The notes under the pieces were generated by a model that was given only the letters and a program-made list of their open reading frames with translations, was not told the origin of the DNA and ran no database searches. Positions 24,401 through 32,176 of a stretch of 64,000 bases of DNA are shown here, piece after piece (the stretch's first letter is position 1; every line of letters starts with the position of its first letter). This DNA comes from Chimonanthus salicifolius (lineage: Eukaryota > Streptophyta > Magnoliopsida > Laurales > Calycanthaceae), in NCBI GenBank assembly GCA_013350335.1, contig CM023538.1:49861195-49925194 (forward strand), read 5' to 3'. The translations under genes and the position numbers were made by a program.

Positions 24401-24974
24401 CATATTTGGCTTGAATTTGGGATTTAATCAAACAGAAGGAAGACAATGATGGTGGTCTTTTGCATATTTTGTTCATTCTTGTGCACCATTTCTGTTACTG
24501 AAAATATGGAGGAAAGGGATAATTAAAGATGTGGTAGCTGATTGTATGATTTATGATTGGATCAAATAGAGAAGCAGAATTGAAATGTCAACCTATGATG
24601 GATGAAATTTTGACTTTAATGATGATGATGGTTTGTGCTGTATACACAAACATCCATGCCTTGGTTTGGGTGTCATCGACTGATTGTGTCTGTGTCTGTA
24701 TTTTGCACATATACATTCAGCTTTCATGGTTCATAAGCTGATGAACATGTTTATTAAGTTTCTTCACTTTTTTCTTGATTAGGCGTTGTATGAAGCACTA
24801 ATGAGACAAGAGGAGCTGCTTGCATTTATAGACCGGCAACAAGATGCTAAATTCCGGGTAAGTACACTGTACAAGTATATCCTTCATATAGTTGAAAGTG
24901 TCTTGTGTTTGTTAGTCCTGAGGTTAACGAGAGGTGTCTATTTTTGGCAGAAGAAGAGGTCATGCTGGTGGTGA
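2773..24974 (+). CDS. SFH gene A: Sec14-nodulin-like phosphatidylinositol transfer protein, 14 coding exons
   Basis: Coding exons: 2773-2806, 7509-7809, 9087-9186, 9380-9646, 9759-9836, 9943-10044, 10159-10208, 10337-10436, 12005-12100, 12220-12336, 14519-14639, 18203-18606, 24783-24857 and 24951-24974. All introns are GT-AG and the joined frame is open for 622 codons. The start [16 protein letters not shown] is the typical plant SFH N-terminus. Residues about 25-70 are basic ([20 protein letters not shown]). The CRAL-TRIO N region is about 85-140 ([18 protein letters not shown]). The SEC14 lipid-binding domain is about 146-330, with [42 protein letters not shown] and [13 protein letters not shown] hydrophobic segment lies at 474-489, a coiled coil at about 545-610, and the tail is KKRSCWW. 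Family members exchange phosphatidylinositol and phosphatidylcholine and support phosphoinositide synthesis in polarised membrane growth; the role here is inferred. Length is usual for the family and I see no break. Confidence 0.95.
3590..4215 (+). mobile_element. Decayed LINE reverse-transcriptase relic in intron 1 of gene A
   Basis: Translation of + strand fragments gives [20 protein letters not shown], then GEKGIYNL, then [10 protein letters not shown], with stops and frame shifts between them. These match the linker before the RT domain of plant non-LTR elements (pattern: yeelyekLGTkeGEkdiy ... LvkdeeIkeRWkeYF). There is no usable frame. It lies in the 4.7-kb first coding intron, about 800 bases after exon 1. 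Confidence 0.55.
4433..4445. repeat. Homopolymer G13 run
   Basis: Thirteen consecutive G bases follow a GGGTGGGT lead-in inside intron 1 of gene A. It is a likely sequencing or polymerase-slippage spot. Confidence 0.8.
4700..7480. other. Remainder of gene A intron 1, nothing assigned
   Basis: AT-rich intron sequence. A patch at 5390-5930 has longer open frames, but they match no family I recognise and show no splice signals consistent with the gene. The (TCATCG)-like patch near 5460-5500 is low complexity. Confidence 0.5.
10481..11886. mobile_element. Non-autonomous hAT-type element (1406 bp) in intron 8 of gene A
   Basis: The left end reads CAAGGTTGTCGAAA and the right end reads TTTGACAACCTTG, so the terminal inverted repeat is CAAGGTTGTC with further imperfect matches (CACGATTCGCGATTCG against CGATTCACGATACGATTCG). 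It is flanked by a perfect 8-bp target duplication, AAATTACC, at 10473-10480 and 11887-11894. Eight-base duplications and a YARNG terminus are hAT hallmarks. The subterminal 200 bases are dense in ACGATTCG and CGAATCG blocks. No transposase is present; the open frames near 10600-11000 are low complexity. A 355-bp tandem duplication lies inside. The flanking exons are intact, so splicing across it should be normal. Confidence 0.8.
11076..11783. repeat. Two-copy 355-bp tandem duplication inside the hAT-type element
   Basis: The unit starting CTATTTTAATTAAAAAACAT at 11076 recurs at 11431 with few differences, through GATGGATGATAAATATTAAT to the shared end ACATGTAATTATTATATAAA. The duplication therefore arose within the element, before or after insertion. 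The sequence is more than 80 percent A+T and has no frame of note. Confidence 0.85.
12525..12770 (-). repeat. Possible retroposon 3' tail in intron 10 of gene A
   Basis: A T-run followed by ATAAATTTATTAATTAAAAT and a gene-like, less AT-rich stretch resembles the 3' end of a minus-strand non-LTR element. No domain can be named, and the assignment rests on this tail architecture only. Confidence 0.25.
13015..13075 (-). mobile_element. SINE family B fragment in intron 10 of gene A
   Basis: A T-run is followed by CAAGGTGTCCAGGCCCCTTAG and CACCTTACTAATCCTTGG. This matches the tail half of the family seen complete at 43735-43906 (CAAGGTGTCCAAGAGTCTTAG, CACCTGACTAATTCTTGG). The head half with the B-box-like motif is missing. 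Confidence 0.6.
13301..13728. repeat. 214-bp tandem duplication carrying a GGGTC-type repeat
   Basis: The block starting TTTAACCAAATGTTGTTCTT at 13301 recurs at 13515 with high identity, including TTGTTGGGTCAGGTTGTG and AACCTGACCTAACTAG. Copy one has a longer T run near 13460. It lies in intron 10 of gene A and affects no exon. Confidence 0.85.
14640..16630. other. First part of gene A intron 11, nothing assigned
   Basis: AT-rich intron sequence. Some open frames near 15880-16560 are probably part of the decayed LINE that continues at 16640-17190, but no conserved motif is visible before 16640. Confidence 0.4.
16640..17190 (-). mobile_element. Decayed LINE 3' end in intron 11 of gene A
   Basis: Minus-strand translation around 17040-16950 gives [19 protein letters not shown]. 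This matches the conserved segment near the C-terminus of a plant LINE clade (pattern: dKMrexrLRWFGHVqRRPxxAPV). Sequence on both sides has many stops. It is a dead fragment, and its upstream limit is uncertain. Confidence 0.5.
17583..17660 (-). repeat. L1-type 3' tail fragment, copy 1
   Basis: The + strand reads a T-run, then GAAAAGTAACTTCATTCATC, then AAACGGGAAAAGAATCCATG. Read on the - strand, this ends in GATGAATGAAGTTACTTTTC plus poly-A, the usual end of plant L1 elements. A second copy lies at 19565-19670. Confidence 0.5.
19565..19670 (-). repeat. L1-type 3' tail fragment, copy 2
   Basis: The + strand reads TTTTTTTAAAAGGTAACTTC followed by ATTTATCAAAAACGAAAGGA. It is the same family as the fragment at 17583 and has the same orientation. 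Both lie antisense to gene A, in introns 11 and 12 respectively. Confidence 0.5.
20560..20690. repeat. Foldback element of the GATCTTAGTGATCAAA family, copy 1
   Basis: CTTGATCTTAGTGATCAAAA at 20603 is followed 14 bases later by TTTTGACCACTAAAATCAAG, its imperfect reverse complement. The flanks show weaker symmetry. Related copies are at 27880-27990, 28391-28540 and 42635-42790. Confidence 0.6.
21400..21434. repeat. (TC)17 microsatellite
   Basis: An uninterrupted TC dinucleotide tract follows a C-rich lead-in, within intron 12 of gene A. Confidence 0.95.
21435..24782. other. Remainder of gene A intron 12
   Basis: No exon or identifiable gene. The stretch around 21880-22060 has an LTR-like look (ATATAATTTGTAGCCTCC followed by an A-rich AATAAATAAG run), but I found no partner repeat, PBS or target duplication. 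A minus-strand open frame at 23756-23941 shows no family match. Confidence 0.4.
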
Positions 24975-27860
24975 GATGGGAGGAGAGATTAAGAAAGATG
25001 CACTCGGCCATCTCCATTCTCTGGTGATGAGTTATTTTATTTTTAAAGGACAATGTTTGGTACAAATGGGTTGGATTTTCCTTCGTTGGTTGGTTTTGAG
25101 TGTACTTTTAAGAAACACAATATTGGTGAATAGCGCCAGGCTGTCTTTCTGAACCACATTTATCACCGATGTGTGCACTTGGTTTCATTTTGTGTGTATA
25201 GTGTACTTACAGATTTCACTATTCAGCCATATGTGAGTTTATATATACATACCAATGCTAACAGAAACTGACTGCTCTTGAGAAGCTCCTCTATGAAGGT
25301 CTTAGGTTCGATTCATGCTCAATCTCTTGGGCCCATTCCCGATGGGGTTACAAAGAACTCGGTGTGTGTGTAGGAAGGTGTGCATGCTCCAAAGGATTAG
25401 TCGGACATTACATTTGGACACCTTTGGTCATAAAAAAGAAATGAGTCTATAGTGGTGCTACAGTTCGACACACTGAAAAAAAGGCCAATACAGCCTGTTA
25501 ATTTCAATTTCTTAATTTTTTAAGAAAAAAAATAGCCCATTTCTTTGTTTTTCACTTGGAAGGATTAGAAGCAAATTCTATATATTTGAAAGGAATTTTT
25601 CTTTCTAATTTCATATTTTTTATAGATTTTTTTATTATGAGTTATTTGTATCAATTTTAGTTTTGAAGATAATCTCTATTTTGAGTAACCTTTTTTTAAA
25701 AGATTATTAAAATACTATTCAGTCTTTTGTAATTGAATATAGATGATTGTAAATTTGTTTGTTATGTGTAAAAAAGTTTTAGTTTTTATAATATTTTCAT
25801 GAAATTAAAGGTTTTTTAACTAAAATTCATAATTTAGAAGAGAAGATATTGCTTAATATGTTACAATTGTGAATATGAATTTTGTATTAGGAGTTTGTTA
25901 TTATTAATTTTTATTTTTAGAAATTTTAATTATTTTTTATATTTTGAACATATTTTATTTGTACCAAAAAATTTTGCTTCAATGATCTTATATTTTATCA
26001 AAAGGACTTTATTGAATAAGTTTTCTTTTTTATATTTTATGGAAAACATATCTGAAAATATTGTAGATTATGTGAAGTATTGGTAATCAAATGATAATTT
26101 TTATAATTGATAAATCAATATCAATCTATATATATATATATATGACCTAAAATGCAACATGTAAAGGCTAAACCTTTGGAGTATTTGCATGAAGCTCTCA
26201 TATAACTGTTTTAAGGGGAAATGATCTCCACGTTCCTCCTTAAGCTACATTGTTCGTAAGGATGGCTGTGGGATACAACAATGTTGGTGATGGGTTCATT
26301 TGAAAGATTTAATTTTTTATATATAATAATTTTCTTTTAAGAATAATTTCATGAGATTTTGATTAAAAATTTAGTTTATAGAGCTCATAATAGACTTAGT
26401 GGATTTAATTCTCTTATACCAAACTCCTCATGAATTGCATTTGTACCTATTCCACACAAATTTATCTTTTAAATTTTTATTAGCCCAACTCAGAAAATTT
26501 TCACCATTAGAAATTTTGAGATTAAATTTTATAGGCATCATGTTGGCCTGGATGGTGCCTATATGCCGTTTGCCCCAAGGTCTTTCAGACCTTACCCCTC
26601 CTTGAGTTGCATTCTTTTTAAGTCCATATGTAGGATCCATCTATGGAAATAGGGATGAGTCCATTAGAAAAGACTAGGAATGAACATATGACATAGCAAC
26701 AATCATATCAATTAGAACTATGAGGCTATAGGTTTTAAAGCCATAAAAATTTAGGGGTTAAAACAATGATAAAACTTTATTAATAATTTCTTTTAGGGTT
26801 GCAGTGATATTTTGAGTTTTTCTTATAGTGCATCAAATTTAAAAGAAATTCTAATTTTGTCTTTATTTCTCCTCTTTTTTTTCTTTCTCAAAAGAGTAAA
26901 ATTGGAATTTCCTTTTAGGTGCACTATGAGAAAAATTCATGATGCAAAATTCACTACTCTTAAAGAATATGGTTTAATCAATCTAATTAAGATTAATCTT
27001 GGTGAGTTACAAGTTCAGTAGACATTTTCAACGGACTTATCAATTTGGTCCTAAGGTGGGCTAATAATATATATAAGAATCATTCTCATGTGAACTTTGA
27101 TTTGTACAGCTAATTTGTAGGGCCTACCATTGACCTAATGGATCAAATTCTCCCCTCACATGCACCTAGCCCCTTTGAATTGCACCATATTTAATTTAAC
27201 ACAAATTTCATTTTTAAAACTCATTGAGTAATCCAATGAATTTTCACTGAAAGATAAATATAAAATTTCGAGCCTCTTAAAAAGTATGATTTTCTTTTCT
27301 AATCAAAATAAAATTTTATATGCACCATATATAATTCTAGGAACTTTCTAATCCACTAATCTAATCAAAATAAAATTATATTTTTAGTTCTTAGATTCGC
27401 ATAGAGCGAATGACAGAGATGAGAAACAAAAAGCAAAAACAGTCGGACATGACCATATTCCACTCTCTTGAAATAATATACACTCATTTTCCAAACTTTT
27501 CTACACCCAGGAAGTCAAAATTCAACCTTGGCTCCTAATTTGGGCACGCAAACACGATACATGGGGCACTACCACAACCTTTAGTTAATATTCTCTCATC
27601 ATTTTAAGTACGATACGAAAACTACTCTAAAAAGTCAAGAATCTCTTTTTCTTCTGAGACATTTCTTCTTTTTCTAGAAAATATAAATTGAGTGTTTAAG
27701 AATTTTTTACTGTCTATGCCATTTAAAATGTAGAGTATATTAAAATTATATTAAAACAAAAATTTCTATCTAAAGTGTAAAGTTTATAAACTATACCGTG
27801 TGCTACTACATTATTTGATTTCAATTTAAAATTATTGTTCAGATTGATACTATATTTTAA
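24975..27860. other. 3' flank of gene A and intergenic DNA
   Basis: The 3' untranslated region of gene A starts after the TGA at 24972-24974 and probably runs to about 25200. No perfect AATAAA is seen there. Beyond it the DNA is AT-rich, with an (AT)n tract near 26127-26142 and no recognisable gene. Confidence 0.45.
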
Positions 27861-27879
27861 AAACCATATTAAGGCCAAA

Positions 27880-27990
27880 TTTCAGTCCAAATCTAAATTT
27901 TTAGCTAGTTGATCTTAACGGTCAAAGTGACAATTTTGACCGTTAAGATCAAATGACTTGAAATTAGGAGTGTTTATGGATTGTATTCAC
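27880..27990. repeat. Foldback element, copy 2, with a perfect 18-bp hairpin
   Basis: TTGATCTTAACGGTCAAA at 27909-27926 is the exact reverse complement of 27935-27952, separated by an 8-base loop. It belongs to the same family as 20560, 28391 and 42635. Confidence 0.8.
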
Positions 27991-28112
27991 GCTAGATTAT
28001 GTTCTATGGTAACTTGAGTCTCTTTATATATTTAGAAGCCTCACCCCTCCCAAAGGTCGTTGGGCTTTTCAAGGTTAAAGGTCAATCCTACCTGCTTGTA
28101 AAAGTATAAGTC

Positions 28113-28305
28113 ACCCACATGGATGTATCTCAACTCCTCATGTGGGTGTAGTTTAATTGGTTGCCTCCCACTTCAAGAAGTGAGAGATTGTGGGTTTAAG
28201 TCCTCATGGCCTAATCTTAGTTTGCCTTAAGGATAGTGGGCTCATTCGTAGGGGTTTTAGTAGGATTGTGAATAAGTTTCTCACAAGTTAATAAAAAAAA
28301 AAAAG
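28113..28305 (+). mobile_element. SINE family A, copy 1 (tRNA-derived, poly-A tailed)
   Basis: The head carries an A-box-like TAGTTTAATTGG and a B-box-like GTGGGTTTAAGTCC with tRNA-like spacing. The body ends in TAAGTTTCTCACAAGTTAAT plus about twelve A. It is flanked by a 9-bp target duplication, GTATAAGTC, at 28104-28112 and 28306-28314. There is no coding potential. A second copy is at 31944-32119. Confidence 0.85.
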
Positions 28306-28390
28306 GTATAAGTCCAAGCTCATTCGTTTAATAGTGTTAAAATTTCAACCATTCAAGTCAAAACATAGTGAGATAAAAGTAAACCATATT

Positions 28391-28540
28391 TGAGCTTGAA
28401 ACTCAATTAGTAGCTATTTGATGTAAGTGGTCAATGTTATCATGTGCTTTTAAAAATCAACAAGACAAGGATGCCTAGTGATTTTGATCACTAAGATCAG
28501 GTAGTTAAAAATTTATGTTTTAGCTCAAATTAAGTTCACT
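28391..28540. repeat. Foldback element, copy 3
   Basis: TTTGATGTAAGTGGTCAATG near 28416 pairs imperfectly with TGATTTTGATCACTAAGATC near 28480-28500. It is the same family as copies 1, 2 and 4 and the most degraded in its left arm. Confidence 0.5.
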
Positions 28541-29239
28541 TATATTCATCATGTCTACTTTCTATTTGAAGTTTTGAACAACCCCGTTTGTAATTAAATT
28601 AAAATAATTTTTGAAAAAGGAAAATAAACTAAGTGTACACATTTAATGGCTAAATTGGCCAACCCTGAGGTGTTGGTTTGGTCTTCAAAACTTGCCCTTG
28701 TTTGCAGGAAGTCTTGGGATCAAGTCCCCTTCAATAAAAAAAGGGTCACTCACGCCATACATGTTCCACGGGAGATGGCTAAATAGGCCAAAAAGCCCAA
28801 TGGGCTTTCATGGGCTCGTATGGCTAAATTTGCTTAAGAATTTAACCTGGCATGACTGAATAACATATGTCTTCAAATATGTCTTCAAACCATTTATGAT
28901 AGATTCGGGCAAGTATTGGGTTGAGGAATAAGCCTAATTGAAAATGAGTTTTTAGTTAAAATTTGATTTATTTATACTTTATGAAGGCTAATTTTAATTT
29001 AAATGGTCAATTTTTTAATGAAAAATAAATATAATAAAATAAAGGAAAACAAATTATGTGAGACTCATGCAATCGGTCAGTCCTTATTTAAATGGGCTTG
29101 GAGGTTCGGTATAGAGAAGGATACGCTTTGGGTCAAAGACTTCTCAGTTAGATATGGAGTAGAGGGTGTTGGTGGGTAGTTTCTGAGTGAAAGAGTAGAA
29201 AGTCTCAGATCGTCAGTAGACAAATCTTGGTGGAAAATA

Positions 29240-30330
29240 GGCTCGGGGATGGGCCTGGTAGGATGCTTGTTTAGAAAAAACATAAGGTTTTTGGTTGGAA
29301 AAGGCGAAAGAACCCTCTTCTGGATACCTATGGATTGGACAGTGGCCTTTAAAGAGATTTTTCCAAGACTAAATTTTGAGGAATGCTAATGGTTTGGTTC
29401 AGGATTTGTCAATTGGGATAATGGGTCATTCTTCTGGTACTTGGATTTCAAAAGAGAATTAAGATCTTTCGAAGTGGAGAGCTGTGATGGTCTTTTGAAT
29501 CTTTTGGGGGAGTTTCCTTTCTCGCCGCCCGAATGTGATGAAATGATTTGGTCAGAAGATTCCTCTGGCATGTTCTCAATGGGAGTAATTGTTTATTTGG
29601 CTTAAAGTCAACGCTCCAATGATAAAAGGGTTTTTAAATAATTTTGGGAAAGTGCATCACCACCAAGGGTTCAAATTTTTGTATGATGTATCCTTAAAAG
29701 GGAAGATCTTGACGAAGGTAGAATTGAAAAGAAGAGGCTTGCTAAAGGATGAGGGCGAACTCAGCTGTATTATCTGTGAATCTTCTATGGAGGATGTAAA
29801 TCATTTGAATCTTCTATGGAGGATGTAAATCATTTGTTTGTTAATTGTGAAGTGGCAAAAGGTTTGTGGTCAAAATTCATTAACTTTTTAGGTATTCCTT
29901 GGGTCCTAGCAAATACTTGTGTTCAATTTATGGGTACTTAGTACCTTTTGAGAGGAAACCTAGACTGAAATGTGCTTGCCAATTGCTTCCGGCTATGATT
30001 GTCTAGATCCTATGGAAGGAAATGAACGCTAGACTTTTTGAAGGTTTTTTTTCCTCTAAAAATGATCTTCTCCAAAAACCAAAATGGAGATGGTTTGTAT
30101 GGTTGTTGAGGGATTCCAACTTCAAGGGCTAACAATCAATGATCTTATGTTATCTTGGGAGGGTTGCATGAAGGTTCAGAGTAATAAAGCAAAGGTAATG
30201 GAAAAATGGAGGCCTCCTCAACAGGGTACCTGGAATTTTAATATAGATGGAGCCTCAATGGGCATACTGGAGCCAGCAGGGGTTAGCGGAGTGCTTAGAA
30301 ATATAAGGGAGAGACTTCTATAATGTTCAA
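29240..30330 (+). mobile_element. L1-type LINE 3' half: RT C-terminus, zf-RVT and RNase H, decayed
   Basis: Broken + strand frames read, in order: a segment typical of the end of plant L1 RT (VGKGERTLFW near 29300, then IFPRLNF); a segment before the zinc-binding domain (MIWSEDSSGMFSMGV near 29550); the zf-RVT region at 29589-29828 (ILTKVELKRRGLLKDEGELS, CIICESSMEDVNHL); and an RNase H start near 30200-30320 (WNFNIDGASMGILEPAGVSG). A short duplication (AATCTTCTATGGAGGATGTA at about 29778 and 29810) and several stops break it. It is non-functional and sits between the two SFH genes. Confidence 0.85.
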
Positions 30331-31533
30331 TAAGTCGATGGGTATCAAGGATTCAAATAAATCAAAAATTCTTAGCATTAGGAGAACTCTTATAATTTGG
30401 AAGGATTTTGGTCAAGGCCTAAGTATATATTTTCTTAATCTTTTAATTTTTTTTTTTGGGCAAACAAAGATAATGCACTTGATTTTATTTTCATAATTCA
30501 AGTTGCATTTCAGAATTTCATATAAACCTTGGTCAAAGAAGTCATATAATTTCGTGTCAGATTAAAACAAGATCAATTTATACAAACATTTAGTCACACT
30601 TTCAAGTGAATTACACACCATATTCAGCAAGAACAATGTATACATTCAATCACAATTTGAACTTTTGAAGTAGATTAATGGCACAATTGGATACCATTTA
30701 ATACAACAAGATGAGAAAACAATCTAGAAACCTTAGAATATGTTTGGTGGTGGAAATCTAAAAATGACCTTTCAAATGGCTTTGGAAATATACTCATTTC
30801 TAGGACCTCCATGTCTCACCACTTTCTTCCCCATCGGAATATACTCTGCAATAAAAAAAAAAAATACAAGATGAATATTTAAGGAGAAAAAATAAAAAAT
30901 AAAAAAAAGAAAGTTAAGGTAAATTTTTAGCCTCTTATCCATGTCAATAAGCCCATCAGAGTTGACTAAAGTACCTCCAAAACAAGGTTTGAAATTGTAA
31001 AGATTATAAACATAATTTACAATCATCAAATTTTGAAGAGTTTAAAAATATCTTTAGTAATTTAATAAAGTTGATTTATTTTCATGCTCATATTGATAAA
31101 TTAGTCATTTCCAATGAGAGAAAAAAGACCCCTAAATAAGTACAAAAGTTTAAAAACAAAAAAATAATAATAAAAAATATTAAATTTGGAAAGTTCCTTT
31201 TATTCAAAACATATATTTTTCAATTTTATAACAAGAAGAACGTTGGGTAGAGATTGTCTCAAATGTTTTATTGATTTGCTTTAATGTATCTTATTGCAAG
31301 GTAATTTGAAATCAATGGGATATTTGTAATATCTTAATAGATGATATGTAGTTGAACTCGTATACTATAAATATCAGGCCACACCTTTCTTAATACCATT
31401 TTTTTTTCATTTGCTTATCAAGTTATTGATTTAAACTAGTCAAGAAATTAAATTTAGTTGAGGATCAATATTGTTATCTTAGAGTTTTAGAAATGTTGTT
31501 TTAACAATTAAAATTAAAAATACGCATAATTTG

Positions 31534-31720
31534 TTTTTTTTTTTTAATAACTAAAGTGTCTAGGTCTTTTAGACCACCCAACTGATCCTCATGATATATA
31601 CAAGCCTCTCTACACACTGGATAATTCTACGAACAATGTCCCTTCGGAGTGGAGTGACAATAGAGCTCCAAACTCCTACTTCCATAAACGAGTTCCTGAC
31701 CATCACTTTTACCTCTTTGG
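31534..31720 (-). mobile_element. SINE family B, intergenic copy
   Basis: The + strand has a T-run, AAAGTGTCTAGGTCTTTTAG, CACCCAACTGATCCTCATGA, ATGTCCCTTCGGAGTGGAGT and CCTGACCATCACTTTTAC. The order and content match the copies at 32401, 35990 and 43735. The target duplication is not clear. Confidence 0.7.
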
Positions 31721-31943
31721 ATTAATACTAGACAATTTCACATTCTATATATAGTGTTAAATACCGATAGAGTAATACGTATAACTAGTTGTAGACAATC
31801 TCATACACTATATGTATTTAACACTACACAATCTCATGAAAGTACTCAAAAGATAAACTTGTTTTCACAAATAAGACAAACCCAGTACTAGAAAATAGTT
31901 GACTAAGTTGTAAGCTTGCTCAAACTCTGGAATAAAATTGAAT

Positions 31944-32119
31944 TTAAGTGTCATATGGGTATAGCTCAACTGGTTATCTACCGTTTCAAGAAGCGGGAGA
32001 TGTCAGATTCGAGCACCCATGGCATCACCTAATGTACCTTAAGGGTAGTGCATATCATTCGTGAGAATTTTACATTAAGTTTCTCACAATTTTTCACATA
32101 TAAATTCCAAAAAAAAAAA
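31944..32119 (+). mobile_element. SINE family A, copy 2, in the 3' flank of gene B
   Basis: It has an A-box-like TATAGCTCAACTGG and a B-box-like AGATTCGAGCACC, a body ending CATTAAGTTTCTCACAATTT, and a poly-A tail. It is flanked by AAAATTGAAT at 31934-31943 and again at 32118-32127. Its A-tail ends about 58 bases from the gene B stop codon, on the opposite strand, so it lies in or at the edge of the gene B 3' untranslated region. Confidence 0.85.
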
Positions 32120-32151
32120 AATTGAATCGCAACTTGAATTTTTTGTCATTA

Positions 32152-32157
32152 TTTATT
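32152..32157 (-). terminator. Candidate polyadenylation signal of gene B
   Basis: AATAAA on the - strand, about 20 bases after the stop codon at 32179-32177. It is very close to the stop, so a later signal may be used instead. Confidence 0.35.
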
Positions 32158-32176
32158 AAAAAAAAAAATTAACTTT

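Noticed and set aside
28140..28215. A tRNA gene suggested by A- and B-box-like motifs
   Set aside because: The stem arms do not pair as a cloverleaf; a poly-A tail and target duplication follow, so it is a SINE head.
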